Notes: generated by a model not told the origin, from the letters alone. A stretch of 64,000 bases of DNA from Podarcis raffonei (GCF_027172205.1 NC_070614.1:1870001-1934000); one strand, 5' to 3'. Shown: positions 32,691-43,965, numbered from the stretch's first letter. A program made the numbers and translations.

Positions 32691-33096
32691 ACAAGAGTGA
32701 GAGGAGTGGGGAAGAAATAACATACCTTGTCCATGAACTGTGTATGTATGGAAGAAGCCCTACCTCTAGCTGGGCCTGAAACTTCACTGAATGTGTCGAT
32801 TTCGTGGGATTTCATTGGCTATTTTTGCTTATGCCCACATCTCAGTTTGAGGTAGGGATTCACCAGAGCTTAACCCCAGAACTAGTTGTCGAATATGTGA
32901 AGTCATTAGGACAGATGAGAGGCCCACTGAGCATGTGCAAAGAGGCTCACCATTAACTTTAGCAAGCCCCCCACCCCCATGGAAGAAGTTCCTCCAGGTC
33001 CAAGAATGGGACTTAGCTCATTTGCGCATGCGACACATCTAAGAATAACCATTCCTTTGTGTGTGTTTGTTTGTGTGTTTGTTGTTTTTTCCAAAG

Positions 33097-33999
33097 AACC
33101 AGCCACATCCAACCGCTGACATGGCCATCCTGATGGACATCTGCCGGCTTGTTATGCTGCTGGTGCCCTTGTGTGCCTCAAGATCCATACACACAGCAGG
33201 GCTTGAAGACAACGGTGGCAGCGGAGAGAGCGAGGGGGCATCCTCCATCCCACCCCCTGCAAGCGTGACACTAGGTGCAAACCCCACCTTGAATGACCTC
33301 ATTGTGAATGGGACTTCAACATCCCTCAACATATTGGACGGGATTGTGGACTTCTTCCAGAAGTACATGCTCTTGATCATTGTGGTCGGCTCCTTGGTCT
33401 TCCTCTTCCTTTTCATTGTGTGTGCCGCCGTCATCGTCCGGCAGAAACACAAGGCTTCGGCCTACTATCCATCATCTTTTCCAAAGAAGAAGTATGTGGA
33501 CCAGAATGACAAGTCAGGAGGGGCCAAGGCCTTCAGCGAAGTGCCAGAGAAGCTGTCTGATGCCGACCAGGAAGAGCCCGCTGACTCCACCAAGCAGCTG
33601 CAGGCGGATATTTTAGCTGCTGCACAGAACCTCAAATCCCCAGCCAAGGCTGTCACGATGAACGGGGAGAGTGCCAAAATGGAGGACAGGGCAACCAGTG
33701 TCAAGGAGGAAGGGACAAAGATGATGGAAGAGGCTGAGAAGGAAGAGAAAGCCACTCCAGAAGAACAGGATGGTCCAGCAGAGGAGGCTGAGACTCCAGC
33801 CCTGCCAAACTCGGTAGATGCGGAAATCAATGGTGAAGATGTGAAGGATCAACAGGTGGAAGAAGAAAATCACCCAGCATCTCCAGAAGAGCCCAAGGAA
33901 TCACCAGGGACTGATAATTCCACAGGACAAATCTCAGAAAGTGAGGCAGATGAGCCGGGGGCTTTACCCCCTGATGGTACTTGCACCTCAGGAGACTAG
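33097..33999 (+). CDS. TMEM119: TMEM119, transmembrane protein 119 (coding exon; CDS 33121-33999)
   Basis: A 292-codon single-pass type I membrane protein; human TMEM119 has 283 residues. The start at 33121 (MAILMDICRLVMLLVPLCAS) is chosen because it gives a signal peptide directly; the upstream in-frame ATG at 33061 lies before the splice acceptor ending at 33096. Domains: signal peptide about 1-20, an ectodomain with an N-glycosylation site (NGT, 63-65), a transmembrane helix about 83-106, and an acidic cytoplasmic tail. The best conserved stretch is LDGIVDFF at 72-79 and, after the membrane segment, RQKHKASAYYPSSFPKKKYV (107-126), then FSEVPEK and KQLQADILAAAQNLKSP. The distal tail is low-complexity E/P-rich and diverges from mammals. 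The protein is known in mammals to promote osteoblast differentiation and to mark microglia. All coding sequence is in one exon, as in mammals. No certain poly(A) site was found; AATAAA occurs at about 36837. Confidence 0.95.
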   Translation, partial: NQPHPTADMAILMDICRLVMLLVPLCASRSIHTAGLEDNGGSGESEGASSIPPPASVTLGANPTLNDLIVNGTSTSLNILDGIVDFFQKYMLLIIVVGSLVFLFLFIVCAAVIVRQKHKASAYYPSSFPKKKYVDQNDKSGGAKAFSEVPEKLSDADQEEPADSTKQLQADILAAAQNLKSPAKAVTMNGESAKMEDRATSVKEEGTKMMEEAEKEEKATPEEQDGPAEEAETPALPNSVDAEINGEDVKDQQVEEENHPASPEEPKESPGTDNSTGQISESEADEPGALPPDGTCTSGD

Positions 34000-34540
34000 G
34001 ACACAGGGACTCCATTGCTTGGCTTTCCACCCGTTGGCTATCGTGTTGAAAAGCTGATCATACTGAACCTGTGATGGCCTTTACTTTTACTCTGTGGGCA
34101 ACACCAGGCCCTTCAGTAGATGACGTTTCCCACCTCCATTTTAGAGATGCCCCATTAGAAGTAGCATACTGAGGTTTGCCTTAACAGTCTCTTCGTTGAA
34201 TGACTTAGCCACTCTCCTCTGACACAAGTACAAGGTGTTATTTAGTTGGTGAGGATGACTGGAGGAGATCCACCACTGAGCGCTGACTGAGATCCAAATA
34301 TAGGACTGAAACCACTGTTGGGTTTAAACCTATTTTGAAACGTTTTTGTGAATAGATATGGTAGAACCTGTGGTTCAGGCCCAGTTCTGGATGAGGTTTT
34401 TTTTTGCAGTCCCCAATAATAGTAGCTGCCTACCCAATCCCCACTTTCCAGGTGAGTGCCTGGCTGCTCCATATTCTATACTCTCCCTGGGATCAGTAGC
34501 CCATTCTGGTTTTCTGCCAAAGCTGAATTTACACAGTGCT
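34000..34540 (+). other. TMEM119: TMEM119 3' UTR (extent unknown)
   Basis: Non-repetitive sequence after the stop codon, without a recognised repeat. No AATAAA is found close to the stop, so the untranslated region may run over 1 kb. Confidence 0.4.
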
Positions 34541-34750
34541 GATTGGCTGGCCTTTTGGGTAATCATGAAGCCAATCGCTCCTTTTGAAGCAAGGCTGTGC
34601 AACATGCCCATTGGCCAGCCTTTGGGTCAATTACAAAGCCACCACACCCGCCTTTTTTGGAAGTAGGACTTAGCACAGGACTTAGAACTGATTGGCCAGC
34701 CTTTCGTGTCAATCACAAAGCCACCTCACTCTTACTTGGAGCCTTTTTTC
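34541..34750. repeat. Three-unit imperfect tandem repeat with inverted CCAAT boxes
   Basis: Units begin at about 34541, 34610 and 34691 (spacing 69 and 81 bp). Each starts with attggc-gcc-ttt-g-gt-aat-a--aagcca. Each unit contains ATTGG (inverted CCAAT), and the first also has a forward ccaat at 34571-34575. It lies downstream of TMEM119 or in its 3' UTR. Confidence 0.55.
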
Positions 34751-35967
34751 AGGTGCTGAACAAATTGTTGATAAAAGAACAATGCATGATGCTTAAAAAT
34801 GTGGCTGGCAAAATTACAATCTGGATTCAATCTGAAGCTGAGTATATGTGCCCTTTGAGGAGCGAAGGTGCATGGGTGGAAGCAGAGCTCACCTCTTAGA
34901 AAAAATCTCTGCCGCTGTTTACAAGTAGGTCCACCTGTGGCCTGACAATCTTTGTTAGAGGTTCTTGGTCCAAGATTCAGTCCTGAAATTTCAGGGCAGC
35001 TCTGCTCCCCAGATCTCTCCTGGATATTTTTTCGTGATGTTAGGTTTTAAATTTAACTCCCATCCACGTGACACAGAAACCTCAGGTGGACTTGATAATG
35101 GATGCCACTTCTGACACCAGCCAGGGAGACACCATCTTTGACACCACAGATGCCTTTGTGGTCAATTTCAGTGCTCAAACAATCCTACAGAAGATCCTTG
35201 CTCAAGAGAATGGGCTCGGATCTGGGATGTGCCCAGCTGATTGACATGCATACTTAAAGTTTCACAAACATCCAGGCATTTATATTATTACAAGAATTTT
35301 GGGGTGGAAAGGACATCCATCATGTGTGAGAGAAGCACACCAGAACTGGCCTTTCACGCCACTTGAACCCTGAAGCATTTGTATCATCAGCAAAGGATCT
35401 TAAGATAATTTTGAATTTATAATATCTGTGGAAACAGCATATATTTGGGAAACTCAAAAAATCTGCCTAAAATGCCAGTAATGTTGGCTGGACATTTTTA
35501 CTCTTTCTACCAGCTCTGACAGGGTTCGGGGGGAGGTAAACTAATTTGTTTTAAAACTCACTTTTGTACTTTTGTGAAGGACTTTTGAGTGGCTTTGTTG
35601 TTTCCACTTGGGATTCTGAGACGTTTTCTTCTCTGGCCTGCTCAGGAAAGAGAGGAATACTTTTAGCGAACGTTACAGCTGGACCAAGAAACTCTTTATC
35701 TTTACATGTGACAAGCCTTGAAGAATTTGAGCGAGGGTTTTATTGGGGGACGACCATTTTCGCCAAGCTTCTTCACAAAGGTTCTGATAATATTTATGAC
35801 TGTGGCCATTCCTCAGAACACAAGATAATAGGGAAGCCCTCTCTGAAGTCAACAAAAGCCAACAAAAAAACATGGATGGTTATGCTCTCTTTAAGAACAG
35901 GGATTTGTCAATCCAGGCTGGTGGGCTGTGGCTGTGTGCCATGGAGGGGCTTGGGGAACTAGGTGGG
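34751..35967. other. Downstream of TMEM119, no gene recognised
   Basis: A 67-codon stop-to-stop frame (35044-35244, +) reads PQVDLIMDATSDTSQGD and NFSAQTILQKILAQENG but matches nothing I know. No other feature. Confidence 0.35.
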
Positions 35968-36105
35968 GATCATGGAATTGTAAAGTTGGAAGGGACCCCC
36001 AAGGGCCATCTAGTCCAACCCCCTGCAATGCATTAGTGATGTTTGCCCTGCCCGCTTTCTGGCTGGCTGCGTCCAGCCTCCATTTAAATTTCCCAATATG
36101 CTTCC
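35968..36105 (-). mobile_element. CR1 LINE 3' end
   Basis: atcatggaattgtaaagttg, gaagggacccccaagggcca and tctagtccaaccccctgcaa form the reverse complement of the CR1 end. About 130 bp. Confidence 0.75.
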
Positions 36106-37500
36106 AAATACCAGGTGCTGGAAGCCACCAAAGAGGCGTGTGCTCTTGCGATCGTCTTCTATCACACAATACCACGCACACCATTCTCCTGGGGTGCTGT
36201 GGAGAATTAGAACCCTGGAGCCCCTTGCATTCAAACCCAGGAGGACCCAACAACCCGGGTAGGCCCCCCCTCATCCTTTCTTGTTCAACAAGCACCAGGG
36301 ATTGGGTGGTTTTTAGGTGAACAGCTTCCGGGATCCCTTTGCGTGACCAGTGGGAGCAAAGGCAACATGAGCGGCCAGAGGTCCTTGGCTGATTAAGACT
36401 CTGGGGGTCAAGGGCTACAGGGCCTCAACCAGGAACCTTGGGCCTAGAGTTACCTGGGCAGAAATAATGATTTATCTGGAAGTGCCCGTTCTCTCTGATG
36501 GAAAAAGCAACTCTCCCCTTCAGTGGTTATGCCATGTTCTGAAAAACATTTTGCTTAAAACCACACAGGGTAAAGAAAGGCCAAGGCTACTTACTGCACG
36601 GAGTTTGGGGCCCTTTTGCAAAGCTCCTTTGGCATTAAGTGTGGAAGGGGAATGATGACCAGTACAGGGATTCCTAAGAATGGCGTCTACCAAAGCTACT
36701 CTCTTGGACTCTTCCATGGAAAATGTTGGCAGGCTTCACAAAACAGTATTCGGTCCCTGGGCAACCACCGCAGAATATCTGAAATCATTGCCATCTCGTC
36801 CAGAAGTCACAGCAGCTGCCCAAAGAGATTCAGAGAAATAAACCAGAGGGGTTATCTCTGCATTTTTATAAACTGAAACCTAACCAATTACTTAAGAAAT
36901 AACCTGAATATTAAACAAATTAATTAAGTAAAGTTGCAGACTGCAATGTATATTCCCTGCACCTCCTTCCACACCTTCTTTAAACCTTCAGTTACCCATG
37001 CACACAAATATACATTCCTATGCAGATCTATGTTCCATTTTTCAGTTATTTGTTTTTTTCTGTGTGCTGCTCTGTGGTAAACTGCTTTTGAAACAGAAGT
37101 TTAGAAACGTTTTCTTTTTAATCTGCTATAGGTGTGATATGTCTCTGTGTAAGAGCGTCCATTCAAGGGGAGGCGGATATCAGATTCCACTGGACACAAA
37201 CAAGCCTCCACCTCAAATAGCTTTTCTCTTGAAGGCTGCAGGGCCAGCCCTACCATTGAGCAGAGTGAGGCACTTGGGTGTTGTGGATGGGGATCAAAGT
37301 GGTGGTTATGTTCTGCATTGATTCCTTCTTTCCATGGGAGGGGCCCTGGTGGGTTTTTCTGCATTGGGTGCCAAGTTAACTTGGCCAGCCATGAACACTG
37401 AGTGCTTTGACCTGGGCAGTGGAGGGTGGGTGCCACAGCCTATTCTGCTCCAGAGAGCAAAATACTTTGGGCTAGCCTTGGGGAAGTGATTAGAACGAGA
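36106..37500. other. Intergenic, no feature recognised
   Basis: Includes an AATAAA at about 36837 that could serve TMEM119. No gene, SINE or LINE could be identified. Confidence 0.4.
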
Positions 37501-37519
37501 GTTGCCAGGTCCAGAGCAT

Positions 37520-38660
37520 CCCTTATGCAGAGACTTCAGGGCTGTGGTCAGTGGGCTTTATAAGACTCAGCGACTTCTCTTGTCACCTCATGAATCTTTG
37601 CACCCAAAAGACATCTCCTGGCACACCCTGTTTCCTCCTCACACTACAGCCTCTGTCCTCCTCAGTAGGGAGTCACCCACCAACCCCACTTGTCTCTTCC
37701 GCCTCTGAGGAGCAGCAGGGATCATTCTCAACTCTGCATGCTCCAAAGCCACCTCGGTGTATTCATAGGTTTGCAACTGCGGTTCTTGCTCCTCTGGCCC
37801 AGAATCAGAAAATAGATTGCTAGCAGGGTAGGAGTTTAGGGCCTCTCATCTGGACATATTTCTCCCAATCCCTGTATTTGGACCAATATAATGAATTTCC
37901 CCTTATTGCTTATTGGAGCTTATCTGGATATTATTAGGATAGGTTATAAAGGCAGGAGCCTTATGGCTTGAGTACTTCCTTCTCCTTCAACTTGCCTTCT
38001 CCAGACTGCAATTCCCTTTCTCTGAGATCATTTCCTTGGAAGGTAGCAAGTGGGTTATTTGCGTACTCATCCACAATTAGTAGCCTTGGATGTGAAGGGT
38101 CAAGAATGGAAAACGACTCCTCCAAGTCCATCTCCTCCCATCTCTTCCTCCTCTGGAGGGTGGCAGGAATCATTCTGTGCACTGTACCTTCCACAGCCAC
38201 CTCGGTGTATTCTGAGGTCACCAACTGCTGTCCTAGCTCCTCTGGTCCAGAATCGGTGTCCAAGGTGAGAGCATGGAATTGTTTTTGCAGCTCCAATGAT
38301 ACAACATGGTTCCTGACAGTCCTACTTTGGTGTGCCACATTCCTCCAGGGGTTCATCTCCTGCAACAGGCAATCTTCCTCCTCCTTACAGGCACCTCACC
38401 TGTGTTGCTGCTCCAGCACATTCCACGCAGCTCTGTCAAGAAACTCCGCATCTTGTCTTGTAGCTGGAAAAGTGGCTAGGCAGGCCTCAAGTTGTTGTAC
38501 CTTCTCTTCCAACCAATGCACACTTGCTACAAGTGTACTTTTGCATGCTCTCTGGCAGGAAGACCAACATGGTGCAGGTGCTGCAGGCCCTCGCCCTCCA
38601 TGTCTCTTGGAGTGTGTGTAGGGCCTACCCTCAAACGCCCCCCCTAAATGAGGGCATTCA
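37520..38660 (-). mobile_element. Two adjacent ORF1-like fragments of a non-LTR retrotransposon (tentative)
   Basis: On the minus strand, frames at 38365-37961 and 38674-38396 read as one type of protein. They include HWLEEKVQQLEACLATF with coiled-coil character, then NPWRNVAHQSRTVRNHVVSL and QKQFHALTLDTDSGPEELG, reminiscent of the ORF1 of CR1-like LINEs. A second partial copy of part of the same sequence lies next to it at about 37690-37800 (agccacctcggtgtattc is shared with 38200, and tcctctgg-ccagaatc with 38235). So this may be a tandem or nested insertion. The ORF1 assignment is an inference. Confidence 0.4.
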
Positions 38661-38679
38661 CAGGCTTCTGGCACAAGCT

Positions 38680-39355
38680 CCCAAAAGCTACAACTAGCTA
38701 AGTCTTAACTGCGGATGCCTCATACTCAGTGTTGTTTGAGAGGTCAAAGAAACCCAAAAAATGAATGCAGTTCTGAAAAGTTCAACCCGCCATCTTGATT
38801 CAAAATGGCATCCAATTGTTACCAACCATATACGGAAACCTGCTCCTCAGGAGCCATCAGGCAGAATTTGGTTATAATATATTACAAGGTGTCTAAATGC
38901 ATAGTACACATAAAATATTCTAAAATATACAGTAGATACAACAAAATATTTTCAATGCCATCACCAAAATTGGCAGGATCTGGCAGGGACCAGACAATTT
39001 TGCTTGGGAGGGGGAGAGCCTGATCACATTCCTTAATTGGGTGTTAGCCACCCCTAGTTTAGGGGTCAATCAAATTATATAGGTAAGAATTGGCCACAGA
39101 TCTAAATCTATATAACACAAAATCTTTTTTTTTTTTTTTAAAGACAGTAAATAGCTGGGAAAGCTTCAAAACCTGACCAGTTCTGGCTAAGCTGAAGTCT
39201 GGTATTAGTAGATGGGGAGAAAAAACCCCTAACCATTCTGTGAGAGAAGCGTTGGGAGCGATTTACGAAGATCTCTGGTCACTGGCAATTTGAGTGGTTC
39301 CCATGCACAGCTGGTCCTTCCTTTGCCACATCTTCTGCTTTTTGGCCATATAGTT
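38680..39355. other. Intergenic, no feature recognised
   Basis: AT-rich, with a poly-T run at 39126-39139 that may be the tail of an unrecognised minus-strand retroelement. Confidence 0.35.
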
Positions 39356-39359
39356 TGCT

Positions 39360-39620
39360 TAGGAACAGGGGAAGCTGCTGTAGACCAAATCAGACCACTG
39401 GCTCACCTAACACAGTTACAGTATTCTCTCCTGGCAGCAGCTTGCCGGGATTACAGGTCAGGTTGCTCCCAGTCCCACCCAAAGATGGTGCCAGAGATGG
39501 AACCCAGGACCTTGTGGGAGCGAAGCAGATGCTCTGCCCCAGAGCCAGGCCCCTTCCCCAAAGCCCCAGGCACTTTCTGGGGTCAGCAAAATGGCGCCTC
39601 AGCTGGTGATGAAAATACTG
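39360..39620 (-). mobile_element. tRNA-derived SINE
   Basis: On the minus strand it reads gctctggggcagagcatctg, cttcgctcccacaaggtcct, gggttccatctctggcacca (B box), and then tail sequence with agccagtggtctgatttggt and tacagcagcttcccctgttc. It is a fairly complete copy of the family also seen at 9778, 32100, 47030 and 52664. Confidence 0.65.
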
Positions 39621-39774
39621 CACAAGAAGTGCTTTCTGTTTTTAAAAAAATGATGCTGATGCAAAGTTACTTACTATTAATTAATGGGTGTTTTTTTTAA
39701 TTAGCCACTGTCCCTCTCCCAAAAGGGAAACTCAAAGCGACATACAAATAATCAAAAATTCGCAATAGTTAGAA

Positions 39775-39850
39775 CCATGGAACTCACTCCCACAGGAGCC
39801 AGTGATGATCACCAACTTGGATGGTTCTTATGACCACAATGAACCAAAAT
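39775..39850 (+). mobile_element. CR1-type LINE fragment
   Basis: catggaactcactcccacag followed by gagccagtgatgatcaccaa and cttggatgg is the ORF2 C-terminal block of the CR1-type family; the 3' UTR is missing. Confidence 0.6.
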
Positions 39851-40619
39851 GGCTTGGCCTCCATAGCTGGAGTCAGGCCCCTCATGTGCAGCTTGAACAG
39901 AGTTTCAAACTCCCACCTTTGGCAGCAAAATTTAAAGCATAGGAATCAGGCTGTAAAATATTGTTTTGAGCAAGTCCAGCCATGAACTAAGCTGGCTCCC
40001 CCCTTCTAACCCGCTTAACAAAGAATCAGGCAACAACCTGGGAAGTAAGTTTAAAAAGATTTACTTACTTATACTCATGCATTGGTTCACAGCAATGGCA
40101 GCAGTCAAAACTATGCAGGCAACATACTTATATCTACTGTATAAGCAGCTTCAGGGATGCGGAGCAAGTGGAGGCATGTCTGCATCCAATGGTGGTCAAA
40201 GGAAGAGAGAGGGGAACCGCAAGTACTGTATGCTCCAAGGGGAAATGACATCATGCAAAGGCCTGTCTACCAGTTGTATTTCTATGGTCTCAGCAATACT
40301 GCAATACGGCTCTGTGGACTTGGCCCCTTCTCATGCTAACTAGCAAGAATATGCCTTTGTTAAGTTGGCTGCTAATCTCCCACAAAAGCAGATAGTGGAG
40401 AGCATGCCATAAACAGGGAGACACCACTGAGATGGGAAGTTATAATAGTTCCTCCATGTTCATCCGCAGTGTATCTTAGAATAGCCACTGGGGAGCCATG
40501 AATGCCACTGGATATGGGCTGCTTCCTTGCTGTCCAGCTTGTGGCCTTCCGAGAGGCATCTGGTGGGCTGCGGCTGGGAAGCCGAAGGGGCCATAGCCAC
40601 ACTCTACACAAGCAGCAAT

Positions 40620-40795
40620 ATGATGCCCCTTTAGCCAGTCATGGCTTCCCCCAAAGAATTATGGGAACTGTAGTTTGTTGAGGGTGCTGGGAGTTGTGAG
40701 GAGACCCCAGTTCTCTTCTCAGAGCTACAATTCCCAGAGCTCCCTGGGAAGAGGATTTGACCGTTAAACCAAACTACAGTCCCCCTTAGTTCTCA
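40620..40795. mobile_element. Palindromic MITE, third copy (truncated)
   Basis: It contains gtcatggcttcccccaaaga, attatgggaactgtagtttg, ttgagggtgctggg and the opposite-arm gagctacaattcccagagct, all found in 12996-13299. Confidence 0.6.
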
Positions 40796-41870
40796 GCAGG
40801 ACCACTTGGCTCAGTTTTGTGGAGACGCTCCATCAGTTTCATATAGGAAGGAGCAATGGGCATAGGAAGCAATGCACCTCTCAGGTTCTTTTGCTCTAAT
40901 GTTGTTTATTTTCCTGGTATGATTCTTATAATGTTTTAAGCAATTATTATTGATTTTTAAACAAATAAAAGAACCATTAAACACTTATCCAGCAGTACAT
41001 TTAATGCTGTTTGTTCTACGCATTGACTTTATACATAAGCTTACGCATTCAGTATTCAAACCTACTACTTAACTTTACTTCTCCACTGAGAAAATTGAGT
41101 GGTTGGGATAACAAGGTCTTGATTTTGGTCATGAACACAGTTCAAGAAAGGGGTCCACGTTTAATTGCCCTCCTGTGTCTGCCGAGATGCTCAGACGTTG
41201 CTGTATCCCAAATATTATTTTCCCATATCTTCAGGGGCATTTCAGTCTGGTTCTTGCATTGCTGAGCTATCGCTAATCTTGTTGTGGCCAGTAAGAAGCC
41301 TGCTAGTTTTCTGCCGTGCAAAATGGAGCCCCTCCATGTCCAAAGATATTAGGGCTAAGGCAGGATTTGGAGAAAGAGGTTGGCTTGTAATTATAGATAT
41401 AATGGGGTATTTGCTGCTCCAAAAGTTTTTAACATGGGGGCATTCTCACTCAACGTGAATGAATGAACCATGTTTTCCACAACCCTTTCAAGGTATGGGG
41501 GAGAGGGAGGGGTTCATTTTTGCCAGCCTGACCGGTGTCCAGTGCCATTGGAAGATGACCTTGAGCGAGGCCTCCTGTAAGCGAGCAGAGATGCTTTTCA
41601 TGGGGTGGGGGGGGGTCCAGATTCCTTCTCATTTGTGATCTTTGTTTGGGTGGCCTAAATCTGATCCCCATACAATCTGAAGGCCTCTAGCACCCCCACT
41701 TTATGATCAAATAGTTGTATATTAGGGAAGTAGCACCCTTCAGGATTTAAACAAGGCAAGTGTGTGTAGGCCCTCTCCCCTGTGCTCCAAATGAAGAATG
41801 AGCCTGAGATACCTGACACCAGGTAATGATTTCTTTTAATTCATCCTTTAAAAATAGACAAAAACTACTA
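40796..41870. other. Intergenic, no feature recognised
   Basis: AT-rich with a possible L1-type remnant (a frame at 41165-41458 has a Trp/Ser-rich reading reminiscent of L1 ORF2 tails, not assignable). Confidence 0.3.
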
Positions 41871-42104
41871 GTGTGGTACCTCGGAACTTGAATGGCTGTT
41901 CTTGAACGTTTTGGTTCCCAAACGCCAAAAACCAGGAAGTGCTCCAGTTTTCTAACGATCCTTGGAAAACTAATGTCCAACGCGGCTTCCGCTATGCAAA
42001 AACCTAGCTGTCAGTCAATTGGAAGCCGCACTTTGAAACTCGAACGTTTCAGAAGTCGAACGGTCTTCCAGAACGGATTCTGTTCAGGTTCCGAGGTACC
42101 ACTG
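41871..42104. mobile_element. Tc1/mariner-type MITE, 234 bp
   Basis: The termini are inverted repeats (gtgtggtacctcggaacttg; right end reverse-complemented cagtggtacctcggaacctg). TA dinucleotides lie directly outside both ends (41869-41870 and 42105-42106). The cagtggtacctcgg terminus resembles pogo/Tigger ends. It is non-coding and has a long internal self-complementarity. Confidence 0.85.
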
Positions 42105-42106
42105 TA

Positions 42107-43655
42107 CTTGCATTCACTTTTTTCTTTTTAGCAATCCATCTGAACACACATGCTTTTATTATGCATTTATGGCACTCAGAGGCATAAAAGTAGAATCCTT
42201 TTTAAATTAATGTCCCCTGGTTATCTACAGGTGATTTCTACTCACCATAGCTGAACACACAAGTGGGTGCTTTCAGTTGAAATGACAGAATTCATGATCT
42301 GCCACCTTCCCTTTTAAATTGCAAATTTCTGGAACACCCCACAGAATGAAATACAGGCCATGTTTCAATATCCACTCAATGGAGATTACTCTTTGCATTT
42401 GAGATCCCTGTTAAGCTTTGGACGCTTCTGCCACTGTGCAGACCAGCCACGTGTCATTGCCTGTGCGCCCTTTGTGAGATCTGCAATTCTTCTTGCTCCC
42501 TCCAGTTTCTGAAATAGTAATGGAAGGCTGGATTTCCCCCAACTCCTTTCCAGCCTCTCTTCCCCAGCGCCTGCATGTCTCAGTGCCACATCTGGAAGGG
42601 GGCGGGGAAGCTGTCATGAAATCTATTTCTCTCCTGGGATTAAAGGAGGAAATAGCCAGCATACTTGTGCAAAAAGGCAAAAGGCGAGAGGCCCTAGTGC
42701 TGGTTTTTCTGGTGCCTTGGCCGCTCTGTGGGCTAAGGGAAAGCATTATCAGTGGGCCTTTTGGAGAGGCTTCTGATAAAACAGGAGAGAACGCCAGGAA
42801 GTCAAGCCTCTCGTACTCAGCCATTTTTTGAGAGGTGTTTTTCTGGCCACCTCCAGAAGGCAGGCGAAGGGCTTGAATCTTCAGACAAGAGAAGAGCACT
42901 GTTTCCCAACTTGGGAAATGCACAATTAAGCAAGACACACAGTGCTGTTGCAAAGGTTTGCATTCAGCAAATTAAACACAATATTGCATCTTGTGCTGCT
43001 GTTTTCGGGAGGGCTATATATGTAGATGGATCAAAACAGCTGCCTGCTTTTGGGGGCTCTCTATAAGGATGTGGCTATGGGGGACATCGCAGGAAGCTCC
43101 TGCACTACACCATTTGCTACACCCCTGGAGAGGAGTCCGATCGCTAGACATGAGCTGTGCTGGACACAAAAAGCCTTGTTCTTTAGCTCAGCACTGGCTG
43201 AGCTGCCCTGCCCTTCAGATTTTGCCCCTTTTGGGACATCTTGACATTCCAGCAAGAACCAGATGCTTTTAAAATCTAAACATTTCAGATGTGTTTTTAT
43301 ATATATATATAAACCCCCCTTTCCTGCATTTGAGGAGCGACACATCGGCAACAGGAATAGTTTTACAGCCTGCAAGTCTGTCTTATGGTGCACAGCTGCT
43401 GTTATAAACCACGATGCTGGAGCAGCTGTAGAGACATTTCAGTTAGAAACCTGAGCTACTAATAAATTATTTGACGTGCCACAGACCTCCAATGAGAGAG
43501 CAACTGCTGCTCAGCATGAACTGGAATACTTGCAAGTCCCTTGCAAAAGTGGCAAGCATTTCTCACTCACAGAGGGATGCAAAGCAAAATTGTTGAGGGT
43601 ATTTATGTACAGCATCCGCTGAAGCTGAGCATTAGAAGATTCGGGATTTAAGAGG
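42107..43655. other. Intergenic, no feature recognised
   Basis: No gene is identified. An (AT)n microsatellite is at 43299-43310. Frames of up to 180 codons on the minus strand lack domain or splice support. Confidence 0.4.
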
Positions 43656-43659
43656 GTAC

Positions 43660-43965
43660 TTCATGCATCAGTTATGCAACTCCCTACAGAATTCCCTCTT
43701 GCAGGAAGCAGTGATAACCACAATCTTGGCTAGCTTTAAAAGAGGACTGGATAATTTCATGGGGGGGGGATGGCTACTAGCCCGGATGGCTGTGCTCTGC
43801 CTCCATGATCAGAGGAATGCTTCTGAATACCAGTTGCTGGAAAATGCAGGAGAGCGCCTGCTTGCGGGTTTCCCACTGGCTGGCCACTGTGAGAATAGGA
43901 GGCTGGACTAGATGGGCACGCACTGGCCTGGTCCAGCAGTGCTGTTCTTCATGTCTTCTGTTAAT
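43660..43965 (+). mobile_element. CR1-type LINE 3' end with ORF2 C-terminus
   Basis: One of the best preserved copies: ttgcaggaagcagtgataac, tagctttaaaagaggactgg, gctctgcctccatgatcaga, gcttctgaataccagttgct, ggaggctggactagatgggc and cactggcctggtccagcag. 5'-truncated. Confidence 0.75.

Noticed and set aside
33061-33120. Upstream in-frame ATG for TMEM119 (adds 20 residues)
   Set aside because: It lies before the splice acceptor at 33096 and would bury the signal peptide; 33121 gives the signal peptide at the N-terminus.
37968-38621. 217-codon plus-strand ORF
   Set aside because: Ser/Cys-rich antisense shadow of the ORF1-like minus-strand sequence.
42411-42953. 180-codon minus-strand ORF
   Set aside because: No domain, no splice-flanked extension, and overlapped by open frames on the other strand.
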